Origin: Malaya genurostris
Taxonomy: Eukaryota; Arthropoda; Insecta; Diptera; Culicidae
Length of the DNA stretch: 64,000 nucleotides
Direction of reading: 5' to 3'
Assembly (NCBI RefSeq): GCF_030247185.1
Contig: NC_080572.1
Span: 215,975,435 to 216,039,434, forward strand
Positions 1 through 12,710 of this stretch are shown here, in pieces (within the stretch, counting starts at the first letter, position 1; each line of letters begins with the position of its first letter). Both the position numbers and the translations under genes were made by a program. The notes beneath the pieces are model-generated. The model saw nothing but the letters and a program-made list of their open reading frames with translations. It searched no databases and was not told the DNA's origin.

Positions 1-337
1 TTTTTTGGGTAGTATTGTAAAACTTAACAATGATAAGTTGCACAAACGATTTTAGTTTATTTTAAAATCTTTCTGAACTTATCTAACATAAAAAACAATT
101 CTAAAATAATTGTAGAACCTCTTGAAATTTCAATAAGTTTCACTTGCTACTTGGGTACCAGAAGAGTAGTATAAACGTTCTTTATGAATTGCACGATCAG
201 TATAATAATACAGTACAGCAACATAACGTTTTGCTAGGGAAGCCACAATAACAGGTGCATTCCATTGCACACGTTAATTTTGTCTTCCGAGCGAGCCGAA
301 TTCCACCACCCTACAATTTATGCTATACATCTCCCCC
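1..337. other. No recognisable feature
   Basis: AT-rich upstream flank. I see no repeat, coding potential or RNA gene here. It becomes less AT-rich towards about 300, next to the promoter candidate. Confidence 0.4.
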
Positions 338-382
338 GTCAGTGCACTGCCAACAACCAGTCAGCGGAACAGCATAGCTCTT

Positions 383-430
383 GTTCTCAGTCAGCTCAGT
401 CACTGGCGTGAGATCATCGTGTAAAGTTGT
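383..430 (+). promoter_or_regulatory. Candidate TATA-less core promoter (Inr + DPE)
   Basis: Two overlapping arthropod initiator motifs (TCAGTC) occur at 388-393 and 396-401. Taking the A at 398 as +1, AGTTGT lies at +28 to +33 (425-430) and fits the downstream promoter element consensus DSWYVY. There is no TATA box about 30 bp upstream. The downstream sequence is G/T-rich, lacks ATG and ends at a plausible splice donor, as expected of a 5' leader. This is a motif-level inference; these short motifs also occur by chance. Confidence 0.33.
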
Positions 431-547
431 GTTGTGTTGTGGTGTGTCGTTGCGCGATCGTTTAGTTGTTTTTGTTGCGTGCGAGCGGTGTTAATTTCGT
501 TTCAATTTTGGCGGTTCAGTTTCGCTATAGCGGCAAGCCCAAAACAG
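398..547 (+). other. Candidate non-coding first exon (5' leader)
   Basis: Runs from the candidate initiator to CAG|GTTTGT at 545-553. The 150 bases contain no ATG on the + strand and are less AT-rich than the flanks. If the promoter is real, this would be a leader exon of a gene whose coding exons lie beyond the window. No protein evidence exists, so this rests only on promoter and donor motifs. Confidence 0.25.
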
Positions 548-1470
548 GTTTGTGACTTTTCTCCTTTCGCTGGCGTTCCGTTGGTTTTTTAGATTAGTTT
601 TTGTTATTCTTGTGTAAAGATGTTTTCGCGCAACTGCTACTAAAAGTGTGCAAATAGCAACTGTTGTTTAAGGTTCTGATGGATGAATAGTTCCTGGTAG
701 CCGAGAGAAGAAGCGTGCCTTGAATTTGTGTACCCGGTTATTTATATGCCTTTTCCGGGCTTGTTAGTTCAAATCAATCCGAACAGGAGAGGCGAACGCA
801 ATCGTTTGTGTGAATCTTTTAGCACGATAAGAAAAGGAAATTCAATCAGCGTGAGCAGAACAGTGCAGAACGAAGATGAAATGACGACGATGGTAGTTTG
901 AGAAAAAAACAGCGATGATATGCCAGACTCTCGGTGATTTACGGGAATTTCATACTGCGAAGTGAGACGAAAGCATGCAGAGAATTAAATTTAACCGATC
1001 ATTATCGGATTATCGAGCAATTAACAAATTAGGCAATCTCAAATGGCTTTCGGTTTGATGATATCGGAATGAAGCGCTTGGTCGGGCAAAAAATGTAAAC
1101 GGTTGGTCAACTGACTGTCGATGGTTAACGCCCAACAGTTGCTGGCCTACTGAAAAATAGAGTATCATCACATTACTGACATTAAATCCTAGTTACGCAT
1201 TCGAATGATACATAACTTGCAGCAATCCACAAACTTCATAAGATATTCTCATCTTGTTTCATCAAATTTTGCACTTTTTCGAAGCACCAACTCATTTCAA
1301 AAAAATAATTCACGTATGCATATATTCGGTGTGATTAACGTTGATAAGCCCAGCTAGTTGTTCTATCACAAAAAAAAGTTCTTCTACTGTGAGAGAGATT
1401 GTATTTCCGATCCGTTCCCTTGTCACACCAGTAGGAAACTTCTTGTTTTCATTTTATGTTTTGTTTGTAG
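548..1470. other. No recognisable gene (possible intron)
   Basis: No repeat family, transposase remnant or long reading frame is recognisable. It would be the first intron if the flanking leader exons are real. Confidence 0.3.
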
Positions 1471-1595
1471 CGGTCTGCCTATTATTCTGCGACAGGCTTC
1501 GGTACACAGGGATCACTGAAGTGAGAGCTGATTGTTTTATTAATCAAGTGCTGTGAAGCTGTGCCGGACATCATCAAGAATAGCAAAGAGTGGTG
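1471..1595 (+). other. Candidate internal leader exon
   Basis: Preceded by a T-rich tract (1440-1467) ending in TTTGTAG at 1464-1470, a good acceptor, and followed by GTGAGT at 1596-1601, a near-consensus donor. The 125-base segment has no ATG, consistent with a second 5' UTR exon downstream of 398-547. A short open frame overlaps it but has no recognisable similarity. RNA evidence would be needed. Confidence 0.25.
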
Positions 1596-3790
1596 GTGAG
1601 TATCATCTACATACATTGGTACATGCTAGTATTGGTTGAAATCAGTTGAATCTATAGATAGAAGACTGTACAAACAATCGAATTAACTCAATTTTCCGAG
1701 TTGTTCGTTGTATGAATGCACACTTTCTACTTCTTCGAAGATAAGAACGTAGCTAGATTGTTTTTTTTTTTTTGGTAAAAATCTTAATAAGAGTGAACAC
1801 ATCTAGTGTAATTAACGAGAGCCTGTTAAGCAATCATCATACTGAAACGTTTTTAACGGTATTCTGTTTTCATAATTCTCATAAATTATCATATACGGCC
1901 AAAATACATTATTGAATAATTTAATTTAGTCGTGGATGAAATAAAATTAGAGTTGAGAGTTTAGAACTTTTAGAGTCTACTAAACTTGACTTCAGTCCAG
2001 CAAATGTCTGTACCGCGTAAAAAAACTAATATTCGCTTTTATGACCTCTATTATACTCAAAGGCTATTAAATCACTGCGGAAAATGACTTTCGTTTCGAT
2101 TCCCGGGTGATATCATTCGAGTTAGTTCATCGAGATCGCAAAATGTCGATGAATGTGAGTGTTTGTGTGTGTGACAAAAATACGCACTTACGAATTTCAT
2201 AAACTCTGATTGGGAAATTTGTGAATTTTATCCGATTCCGGGACTACATGGCAAATGGGAAAAACATTGCAAGATGATGAGTAAACCTTTTATTTAGGGA
2301 GTGTTTTGAAAGGGTGAAGGTGTATAATGAGGCTAATTTTTTAAAACTTGCGAGTTCTTCTAGTTTACGGGTTCACTATAGCTATTTTGGACCTCCCAGT
2401 TCCTTGTTCCACAAACAACTAGAAGTAGCGACCGAAAGATTCTAAACCGAAAGACATACACTTTTAGAAAAAAAATGAAATTTACGATTGACGGAAATTC
2501 AGGCATGTGGTAATTTCTTCGGTGATGACATAATATTACGCACTATTGAAATGTAAAAAAATCTTAAGGTCTGTATTGATGTGAACTTCGGCTAAATCAA
2601 CTGTGAAGTTAATGATATGCTTTGAATTGCAAATTTAAATGAATTACGACGCTCCTTTTATGTGAATCTATAAAGATGTAAATTTACACGATTTGAAGAT
2701 GTAGATTCAAATGAAACAATCGTAAGGTTTTCATTGAATTTTCATTCAGATGACTCCAACTTCCGGAAATACAGGGTGGAGAAATTTGAAAATTTCTAAC
2801 CTTCATCTACAGTGACGATATGAAAAACGGAAAAAATCTTCCAAACTGGGCTCAAATCTGTATTGTTAGTTAAAGGTTTTACAAACTCTTTTCGGTTATA
2901 CCGGTTCAAACATTCCGAAGTGGAAATCTAGCATTTGGTTTCGGAAACACTCGGCGCAGAGTGTTGAAAACTCCAAACCGTAATTTAAACGAACAAAATC
3001 TTTAAAACTAAAATCTATTCGATTTCAATTTATAGGGTAACGGTTCCCTATTTTATCTGAGCTCCTATTTCCATCTCATCCCTTCAGCTCATTACTTTAA
3101 GCATGAATAATATTTTACAACGTACCTGAACCAAACTGTAGAATGTTTTAAAACGATTATTCAAGCTATTGTCACACTTTCTCATTGAAAGAAATGGTTT
3201 TAAATTCTTCGGTGATCGTTTTTTTTTTTTCATTTAAAACAAACTTACTTTCCAATTTAGGACACATTTTCGTCTCAAGATTTACAGTTCGTCATGTTTC
3301 TGAATATCTACTAACCAATTCGTCTCAAAACTTGATCACTATTTCTCGCAATTACACTACTATTGAATGCTGGATGACTTCATGATTAGTTATGTTCACT
3401 TGCCAGTTGTTTAATTAACGATCAAAAACTACAAAAATTGTCCGACAATCAATAAAAGTATTCAAGATTATGAGAGGAAAGTTCTTCACTTAGTTCACTT
3501 GATTGCACTTTGTTTTGATCTCATTTCGCGAAATTGCCAAATTTTATCATAATGTTACAAAAAAATTGTTTTCCTTCCTCATATTATTATCAACAAGTTT
3601 TTTTTTTTTGGTATTTGTGACATTAATTTAATTATATTGTTGATATCTATATTTCAATAAAACTATTTCGGTTTCGAATATTACCAGAAAAAGCGTGTTA
3701 AATACTAATGAAATAACCATTGTGATAAATCTAGTAGCACTGGTTTCTTTCTGCTATATGCTATAGTGTGTGTGCTTCAGCGGCTGTACA
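1596..3790. other. No recognisable gene
   Basis: AT-rich DNA with homopolymer runs. Scattered phrases such as CTTCCGGAAATACAGGGT near 2760 recall the dispersed repeat families seen later, but no boundaries can be drawn. Confidence 0.4.
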
Positions 3791-4083
3791 CAGAGATGCC
3801 AGATATTTTAATAGAAAATATGTATCTGCTCAATCTGTTTTCACTAATAAAATGAATCAGTTCAAATTGGTTTAATTTTTTAACTTTCAAAAAAGTACTG
3901 CAATCAAATACTAACAGATACTCAGAGAGAAAAGCCTAACTTTTTGCTTCTCACTTTTAATGAACCTTTACAAATCTGTATTAAATTTAGAAAATCTGTA
4001 TAGTATCTGTAATCTGATTTAAATTAGTATGCGAACGCAAAAATCTATACAATACAGATACATCTGTATAAATGGTAACTCTG
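3791..4083. mobile_element. MITE-like repeat with short inverted ends
   Basis: The left end reads CAGAGATGCCA and the right end, reverse-complemented, CAGAGTTACCA. Between them lie several ATCTGTAT-type direct and inverted words. About 290 bp, no coding capacity. No clean target duplication is visible, so the boundaries are approximate. Confidence 0.42.
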
Positions 4084-5193
4084 GTTCTGCATTTTGTTTT
4101 TAGAAGGGCTAATGCCTAAATAGTAACAATTCTTTTTTTTAGTTTTTGCAGTTAGCACAGTAAAATTTAAAAAAAAAACGAAAGGAAATGAAAACGATCC
4201 AAAAAATGTTAAACGTCGAAATGATTCCAAACTGTTTCTAAAAATATCAATACTTGGCATTAGTCCCTTTTAAAACAAATTTCTGGCTTTTGAACCTGAG
4301 AGTGTAATAGTGCAATATTTTGATCGTCATTGCTAATTTTGGGATGAATAAAGGACCAACGATAGGATGAATATGAAACCTCTGAGATGAAATTAGGAGC
4401 ACATTAATGAACATATCAGTTTTTAGTTGATTTTTTTATTATTATTTTAATTTCCAAGGAATTTGAATCAATTTCCAATGTAGAGCAAGGCGAATTAAGC
4501 AGAAATACGAAAAAAACGCAGTGTTTTTAGTGGCTAAATCATGGTTTTTTGGTAACGTCCTTACAAATGAGATGGAATAGGAAACCCTTACCCTGCGTTG
4601 AAGAAAAAAGCATTATTACACCACTTGGTGAATTAAAACAGTATTTTTATGCTGATTTTTCTAGCAAATGGAACACACATTGTACAAAAAAGGCTTTTAA
4701 TTTGTACGAAAAAAGGCTTTTTTTGCAGATTTTTGTGACGATAAAATCTTTTTACACCAATGGCACATCGAAGTATTACGTTCGGAAAATATTATGCAAA
4801 ATTTTCTTGAAGAAGTGTTAAAAATACGGCAATGATACCAATCGTTAGGACGTGTCTCGGAGAAAAAGATGAACTGAATCTTAGTTCATTAGTTATACAG
4901 TAGTTTTCCCCAGCTAACACTGAGAGGGTTAATCGAAATTTCAATCCAACTTTTTTAACTTTTCAAAGAGGAAAGCTGGATTTTTTTTCGATGAAAAAAA
5001 GGTGAATTTGTTTTTGTAAAATAAAATTTATTAACAAATTTGCAAAACGTTCCTGCTTTACCTCGTGAATTATATCCAGAAACTGATATGTTTTGCTGCT
5101 AATTTTTTCAAAATATCATTAAAATAATGAGTATCTACGATAAATGTCATGGTGTAATGTAAATGAGTGCAGTTTTCATTCAACACATTATTC
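4084..5193. other. Gene-free; one dispersed-repeat end
   Basis: About 4605-4655 resembles the terminal segment of dispersed repeat A (ATTACACCACTTGGTGAATTA, compare 34205-34243). Nothing else is recognisable in this AT-rich stretch. Confidence 0.35.
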
Positions 5194-6257
5194 AATAAGT
5201 CGTGTGGCTGTCACACAGATGGCACAATCATTGTCAAATACGTATGACGTTTAAAAAATTTTAGAAGACTACAATTTGAAATGTGTCATGACATTTAAAT
5301 TAGTCAGAAAAAAGTGACAGCGGTTTAGGTGAAGCTACTTTCGTTATTTTCAAATCAATTTCGTGTGTTAATTTATCATTGCTTCTTGGTGAAAAAATAC
5401 TGTACAAGCTCAGCAACGGCTTCAACAGTATTATCTGAACTCTGTTCCATCTAAAAGAACCATCTGTTATTGATTTGCTGAATTTAATGATAGTGAACAT
5501 TCTAGGCATCCAATTTAGGTGGTTCATCCAGAAAACTTCAAAAAAGTTCACAAAATGATTATTTCTAATAGAAAATTGAAATTGTGTGAGATAGCTGAGG
5601 CCGTAAAAATATCAGAACAAATATGTGTTTACAATTATGCATGAACATTTGACCATGAGAAAGCTATTTTTAAAGTGAATGCCGCATTTACTCACAGTCG
5701 ATCAAAAACAACATCATGTTGATAATTCAGAGCAATGTTTGGCCATGTTTAAAAGTAATAATTCAGATTGTTTGCATCGATATGTGACAATGAATGAAAC
5801 ATGGATCCATTACCTCACTCCGAAATCAAAACGATTATCATCTGAGCTTCAATATTTTGGGATGCACATGATATAATCTTATTCAACTATTATGAGAAAG
5901 GAAAAACAATCAATAGCGAAAAGTTAGATCGATGGAATGCTAAAATCAAGTAAAAACGACCTTATATGTCGAAGAAAATATCACAGTTTTATCAAGACAT
6001 CGCATCGATTCACCAGTCGATGCTAACGATGATTGAATTGAACGAATTGCACTTTGAATGACTTTCTCATCCACCGTATAGTCCCGATCTGGCCCTCAGT
6101 GACTACTAGCTGTTCGCATATTTGATCCATCTACAAGCACGGCATGGAGAAGTCAGAGAAGCATTGAAATGATTGTATTGCTCTTGAAGGAGATAACATT
6201 TATGAATAAAATTGATTCTCGTGTAACATCTTTTTCTTATTTAGTCACACGACCTAA
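5194..6257 (+). pseudogene. Decayed mariner (DD34D) element and transposase
   Basis: Imperfect terminal inverted repeats: left AAGTCGTGTGGCT near 5198, right the complement of TTAGGTCGTGTGACTAA at 6241-6257. Between them, pieces of a mariner transposase read on the + strand. An N-terminal piece with KKVHKMI...KLCEIAEAVKIS lies near 5540-5620. The central LTVDQKQ...VTMNETWIHYLTP region lies at 5679-5830. The HPPYSPDLALSDY catalytic signature lies at about 6067-6105. Stops and frameshifts separate the pieces, so no functional protein is made. A relative lies at the right edge of the window in the opposite orientation. Confidence 0.85.
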
Positions 6258-6559
6258 TAAGCGATGTGCTAAGAGGCAATTAATAGTAGGAAACTATTAT
6301 TTTTTCCTTTCAAAATATTTCATTGATTTAATACAATTTCAGCTTTGAAAAAGCATGAACAACGTTATTTTTCCTTAGCAGCCGCTCATCATCTCAAAAC
6401 TAAACTCACTTATGACGTTTAAATACAACGCTAGATTGCAATTACCGAGATTCCAAGAAATCATCAGCAAAATGGTTACACGGCAGCTCATTTTACTCCT
6501 TTTGCAAAATCTTACATAATCTTACATGGAAGGGCAAACAAGTCGTTTCTTGTGCAATG

Positions 6560-7150
6560 AAGATTGATTTACCTTTCGCTATAGAAAGGTAATAGAAAAG
6601 GTAAACCGACTTTCGAACGGAGCATCGGAGAGCCATAGAGTTATATAGTATTCGACTCAGCCTGACGAGATCGGAAAATGTTTGGTTGTGTATATTAGTA
6701 ATTTTTTCCACATTTATTTTCTTGAAGTTGATCGTAGTTGTTTTCAACAAAATTTAGCACTTTTGAAAGCTACTATTGGATCATTGACCATGTTCGAAAA
6801 TCAAATTGCTGTGATTTTTGGTTCCGGAGATAATGGTATAAGTGACGTAACCATCTGAACGCGCTTTTTCTCTCCTCTGAATTTTCTCGCGATGGCTGAA
6901 CAGATTCCCACAAACTTAGGCTCGTTGGGAAACTACTAATGGATTCATTAAACAGGTTTGAAATTCAAGGGGCTGTCACTTACGGTTTCGGTGGTATAAT
7001 GCCATAAGTCACGTTAACATGATTACCACTCAATTTTAGACTCATTAGAGAATAACATTTGTCTGTGGGTCAATTTCGAAGATCGTATGGTTAACATTTT
7101 AGCTTCGGAGATATAATCGTACAAGTGATGTAATCGACAATATATTTTTT
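6560..7150. repeat. Dispersed-repeat relic with tandem sub-units
   Basis: 6580-6680 carries a palindromic CTTTCTATAGAAAGG-like terminal motif and a CGGAGAGCCATAGAGTTATA phrase. From about 6770 to 7150, three diverged sub-units each end in a form of 'ataatGGTATAAGTGACGTAACC' (near 6835, 7000 and 7110). This resembles the internal organisation of repeats A and B. No coding potential. Confidence 0.45.
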
Positions 7151-7518
7151 TCACATACAAGATACAAGAATACTATTAACCATGTCGTTCGGTTTCAGAA
7201 TGGTAGGACAATAAGTGTTTAAAATATCATATTTTTGTATGTGATGAAGTAAAAAATAACGAGCTCATACAAGCTGATCTGCCAACTTGTTGGATTCATT
7301 AGTTACTGATCAAACAAACTCACTCCGGCTACACCCTTCTTCCGCTTCCGGTTTCGAATGCTCCAAAAGCATCAAAATGACAACTTGTTGCAATTGATTT
7401 AACACATGATCCATGCGTTCTGATATGTTTTTATGTAATGAAACATATATTTCAGGTGCATGCGTGAAAAGCGTGCCACAGACTCCCGGATCCCGAGTGC
7501 TCGATGAAGATAATGAGT

Positions 7519-7578
7519 GATCAAAATGTACGAAATTTTCAGAACCGATCAAAAATGTACGAAATTTTCAGAGCCGAT
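7519..7578. repeat. Short tandem duplication (about 30 bp x 2)
   Basis: GATCAAAAATGTACGAAATT followed by TTCAGARCC occurs twice head to tail with one substitution and one indel. Locally unremarkable. Confidence 0.8.
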
Positions 7579-8299
7579 CATAGCAGAACAATTTCATTTA
7601 GTAGATTCTGTTCATTACTGATTGAGTAAACGTACTTATTTTCATTAACGGCTAAAGCAAATTGTTTTGAATAATTCTATCGTGATACTTATTTATTCCT
7701 TATGAAAAATCGTTGAAAATTTACGAACGAAACGATATTGTAAGCTAACTATTATCTGTCTTCGTTTTTCCAAATGCCATTAAAAGCTCACGAAAATACT
7801 TTCAACTTTCTGGGAAAAGGGTTTGTTTAGGCATGTACACAATATTTTTTCAGTTACGTTTAATTTATTTTGTTTTGATTTTGATTTATGATGCTCTGTC
7901 TGTGAAATCATCCCTGATGCCATCATTTACAGTGCGGCCGCTTACTCTTCGCTTTGTGAGCCGTAATCGTAAATCTATTTTCTTTTCATTGGTTTCTTCA
8001 AACAAGGTGTCTGTTACTGCATTTGTGGTTGATGGGAAAATTATTGGCAGATTAACTGTCATTACTGATTGGGTAACCGTTTGTGGTTTTATTGGAGCCG
8101 AACGTCAACAAAATTTATACACACCTTCGAATATGCTGGTATATAGCGACTTACATAAAGACACTTTCAGGTTATTTACACATTCTAAAAGAGAACAAAT
8201 TAATCGCATGCTTTTTATATGAATACCGTTTAGATTTACGAACGCTATATCATCGTTATTTTTAACAATTTCCAATGCAAAACGTTATCCACAGATTCA
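7579..8299. other. No recognisable gene
   Basis: A 129-codon open frame on the + strand (7833-8222) has low-complexity, F/V/L/S-rich composition and no recognisable domain. I treat it as chance. Confidence 0.4.
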
Positions 8300-8922
8300 T
8301 AAACACAAACACAAACACAAACACAAACACAAACACAAACACAAACACAAACACAAACACAAACACAAACACAAACACAAACACAAACACAAACACAAAC
8401 ACAAACACAAACACAAACACAAACACAAACACAAACACAAACACAAACACAAACACAAACACAAACACAAACACAAACACAAACACAAACACAAACACAA
8501 ACACAAACACAAACACAAACACAAACACAAACACAAACACAAACACAAACACAAACACAAACACAAACACAAACACAAACACAAACACAAACACAAACAC
8601 AAACACAAACACAAACACAAACACAAACACAAACACAAACACAAACACAAACACAAACACAAACACAAACACAAACACAAACACAAACACAAACACAAAC
8701 ACAAACACAAACACAAACACAAACACAAACACAAACAAAAACACAAACACAAACACAAACACAAACACAAACACAAACACAAACACAAACACAAACACAA
8801 ACACAAACACAAACACAAACACAAACACAAACACAAACACAAACACAAACACAAACACAACCACAAACACAAACACAAACACAAACACAAACACAAACAC
8901 AAACACAAACACAAACTCAAAC
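8300..8922. repeat. (ACAAAC)n hexanucleotide satellite, about 103 units
   Basis: Nearly uninterrupted ACAAAC/CACAAA units for about 620 bp. Only two internal base changes are visible (near 8738 and 8861), with decay at the 3' edge. Every frame is open, giving alternating Asn-Thr on the + strand and Phe-Val or Leu-Cys on the - strand; these are artefacts of the repeat. The homogeneity suggests recent slippage or unequal exchange, or assembly expansion. Confidence 0.97.
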
Positions 8923-9088
8923 AAAAGAAAAGGGAAACACAAACACTCGGCCCTGAACACACCAACGCGTGTGCACTTCGGAAGCGTGTTTGGCTATGCT
9001 ATGTTTACGCGGAATTGGGTAGACTTTTGTCGTCGATTAGTAAATGGAACTACACTACTAGGGAGGCCTACCTCACCTTACCTAACAG

Positions 9089-9989
9089 CTATAGCCCTGG
9101 GGTGTCCTTTGCTGTATCAAGCATACGTCTCCACATAACTCGGTCCATGGCTGCTCGTCGCCAGCCACTCAAGACACGGATGCTTCTGAGATCACCCTCC
9201 ACTTGATCGATCCACCTTGCTCGCTGCGCTCCTCTTCTTCTTGTACCAGTCGGATTAGATTCAAGAACCATTTTCACTGGGCTGTCGTCCGACATCCTTA
9301 TGACATGCCCAGCCCATCGTAGACGTCCGATTTTAGCTGTCCGTACGATAGGTGGTTCTCCTAGCAGCTGTTGCAATTCGTGATTCATACGTTGCCTCCA
9401 CGTTCCGTCTTCCATGTGCACTCCGCCATAGATGGTCCTCAGTACCTCAGTACCTTAAAAATTCTTTCGAAAACACTGCGTCCTCTGCCAACATAGTCCA
9501 GGTCTCGTGGCCATAGAGAACAACCGGTCTAATGAGCGTTTTGTAGATGGTCAATTTCGTGCGGTGGCGTACTTTTCTCGATCGGAGCGTTTTTCTGAGT
9601 CCAAAGTACGCACGATTCCCTGCCAAAATACGTCTATGAATTTCTCTGCTGGTGTCATTATCGGCGGTCACCAGTGAGCCCAAATACACGAACTCGTCAA
9701 CCACCTCGATATCGTCACCGTCTATCAATATTCGTGGTGGAAGGCGTAGTGTTTTTTCTTTAGGGCCTCTTCTTTTCATGTATTTTGATTTCGACGCATT
9801 TATGGCCAGTCCGATACGCCTAGCTTCAGCTTTCAAACCGATGTAGGTTTCCGTCATCTTCTCAAGGTTACGTGTCACAATATCAATATCGTCAGCGAAG
9901 CCAAAAAGTTGTACGGACTTTCGGAAGATCGTGCCACTCGTGTCGATCCTCGCTCTTCGAATCACACCTTCCAGGGCAATATTGAACAA
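9089..9989 (-). pseudogene. Non-LTR retrotransposon reverse transcriptase, 3' fragment
   Basis: Two minus-strand reading frames belong together. 9447-9989 carries the FADDIDI catalytic box, the following GLAINASKSKYM helix region and a KLTIYKTLIRPVVLYG motif. 9089-9421 carries the C-terminal LRWAGHVIRM...ARWIDQVEGDL region. The 25-base gap between them, around a short direct repeat (CAGTACCT) at 9440-9455, marks a frameshift. The endonuclease and N-terminal RT are missing upstream of 9989, so this is a 5'-truncated dead copy. Clade assignment (RTE/Jockey-like) is uncertain. Confidence 0.85.
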
Positions 9990-12590
9990 GATAGGGAGGC
10001 CTAAGAAGGCTTAATTTGGTGGAAAGGTTTTGGCATCTACTTTCTTGTTATGGCATACTTTTCGTAAACTTCCTCGAAATAGAAAATGATATTACCGGCG
10101 AGTGTAACTGCAAACTATTGGATCTTTTGAAGTAATGTTAGTAATGTAGCCTGTCTTTTTGCAGCATGTCAACTCTAATCGATGTTAGTTACAATACAGT
10201 TTCTGTGACAATCCATGTACAAAACTGTATCTGATATGGTTTTAGTAGTAATCGACAGTCTAATGAAAGTATTTTTCTCATTTTACTTCAATGCTATGGC
10301 TTTGTAACTGTTGAACAGTTCAAAACCTTGTTGTACACACCAACATGGTATACTGAATATCAGTGTTTATGGTTTGATTGCCTACATGCGTGATAATATT
10401 GTTAACCGTCCGCGTTAAGATAAGATACAAATTATGACCGCGCTCATAGTTCCTAAATTAGACATTTATTTATTATTAACAATACCGCAATGCCACACCA
10501 ATGCAGAAGCAAAAAAAAATCAAAAATTCCTGTTAATTACAATCGCTTTACAACTTGAAATCCTCACAAGAATTACGATTTTTACACCACAGGTCAAGTG
10601 CTTCGATAACTTTCTATGCTTCGCTGCCACTAAAGCAGCCACTCAAGTGCACAAGCTGCAACAGAATCCTAATCCGTGAAGTCAGTACCTACTTGACTAG
10701 TGCTAGTGAAGTGTATGTTTAATGCTGGTAACTGCACTTTCACTGAAAACCAAGCTCCATACGACAGCGACCGTGCCGGAATCAATCGGTCCCAGTTGAA
10801 TATTGGTTACGGTGGTGCAGAAGAGCAGATGAAGGGAACCAGAGTGTCTTTTGCTTGGAGTGTGGCAACTTACTCTTCAGGGTAACAAGACTAAACGAGC
10901 TGCTCTCGGTGGAATCGGCACCATTTAATGGAGGGAGGCAATGTAATAAGGCTCCCTTTTCCGCAAACAACAAGAGCTCATGTTTCGTAGACTGTCGTCA
11001 CATTGCCGGCAGAAGTCCAATGTGTTTGTTCCGAGTGCTACTGAATTTAGTTTACTTAATACGGCAACAGAGTAGAGAAGAGCGGTCCGGCGGACAGCAG
11101 CGAACAGAGCTGCTGTAAATGTACGCTTTCAATGCTTCACTACTGAAACGAAAGCAAACTCTAAACATTGCCTCATTTGACAATTTATACACGCGGTTTG
11201 TTTTGCTACATGCGAATGTGAAGGATATTATAACATCACCATCACATGGTTGCTGCTTCGGTTGCGGTTCTACGCTCGTTCGTCTGGTTGCTGTTCACTA
11301 ATGAATATTCTACTGCAAGGTTCCATCTGACTTGATTGGTCATAAGGTTAAGGAAATAGTAATGTTCACTTTGCTTAATCAGTTATCCCATGACTCATGC
11401 GTGTTAAAAATTCCACAGCATTTTATGAAACTATGTAATTTGGTATTATCACAAAACTCACTGCATTGAATCTATGCTTGATGAATAGAGTAGAAAGTTA
11501 ATATCTTTCAAAAGGGTTTATCAGACCATATTTCTCGAAACCATCGAACATATCGGTTTTGAGGAATTAGAAAATTTTTCATATCATTAATCAGTATGGT
11601 AATATGTTATAATATGTCGCCCTTAAGAAAATATTGAGATATTTCTAAATGTACTGATATATTTTCTTCGAGAATGTATGTATTTCTTTGCAATACGTCT
11701 GAGGAACATAATTTTCAATGATTTCGGTAGAAGTGATGAGAATTGATTGATACAAACACATTTTCCGAATCGACCACATTCTCAGTTTTTTCACTTGCCG
11801 TAAGCATAATGTCCCAGCAACCATATAATATGCCTCACTATAAATCAGTGGTATGCCCCACAACAATGATGCAATATGCCCCTTAAAATGTCGGTATAGA
11901 AGAAAGATAAAGAAGGTATTCTTTGCATCAGAAATCAATTGCATAATCAATTAATTATAATTGGAAACCAACATTTTTGATCCCCCCAACGCTACATTTT
12001 GTTTTAATAACCGTTTAATAATAATCTTTAAAACAATATTTTTACTCGAAGCATACTGTGAATCGAAGGTGGGGCATAATGTCCGTTGAGTGACTGTTAT
12101 AAGAAAAATCGTATATCAAAGAAATGGCTTTGTTTATCTAGATTTTTATACTGTAAATAGACACATTAGCACTGCTGAAAGGTAATTGCTTTGTAGCAAC
12201 CGACCATTAAACGTTTTACACGGTTAAAATGCTTGTTTAGTCGAAGCAAAACCTAACATCGAAAAGCTGCCTGATGCTATTTCCAGTTTTGATGTGGAAC
12301 ACATCTTTATTTTCTAAATAGGGGTGCAAATCAGAAACTCAAAGAAAAACACACGTAGAAATGTGGTCAGGTTTCAAACACTTACAGCTTAGTCTATTTT
12401 GTATCTATTATTAATATTATTTCATCATTTCATAGGAAATATTTCTAAGTTTCGATTTGAATGTATCAAGCCACGTATTTTCAGTTATAAATGATTGAAA
12501 TCTTGATTAGTGGCGAGCAGTATCCTATTTTGTCGGCTAAAAATCTTCGGCATATCGGATTTTCCTGTCATAGACGACGATTTTGAAGGA
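9990..12590. other. No recognisable gene; less AT-rich patch at 10.7-11.3 kb
   Basis: 10700-11300 has fewer stops in several frames and is less AT-rich (for example GGTCCGGCGGACAGCAGCGA at 11085-11104), but overlapping open frames on both strands and no recognisable motif argue against coding. It could be conserved non-coding or regulatory DNA. The remainder is plain AT-rich sequence. Confidence 0.35.
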
Positions 12591-12627
12591 GTAAGCGATA
12601 TATCAAAGGGAAAGCATAGCTCTGATT

Positions 12628-12710
12628 GGTCAATCGATGAAAAAGCGAGCTGTTTGAAGCACGCGAATTTATAAATAGAAGCTAAATTATAGCTAACGTT
12701 TCAGTCCTAC
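12628..12710 (+). promoter_or_regulatory. Candidate CCAAT / TATA / Inr promoter
   Basis: CTGATTGGTCAAT (inverted CCAAT box) lies at 12631-12643, TTTATAAATAG at 12668-12678, and the initiator TTCAGTC at 12700-12706 with its A at 12703, 33 bp from the first T of TATAAA. The spacing fits a focused RNA polymerase II promoter firing on the + strand. No open frame or histone-like sequence follows within 1 kb, so it may be a relic, an orphan promoter, or part of an unrecognised repeat. Confidence 0.4.

Noticed and set aside
7833..8222. 129-codon open frame
   Set aside because: No recognisable domain, biased composition, no promoter or splice context.
8262..9138. Long open frames encoding Asn-Thr, Phe-Val or Leu-Cys repeats
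   Set aside because: All are translations of the ACAAAC hexamer array; no unique protein sequence of gene-like character.
10700..11301. Cluster of open frames in a less AT-rich patch
   Set aside because: Open on both strands and in several frames at once, no domain or splice evidence.
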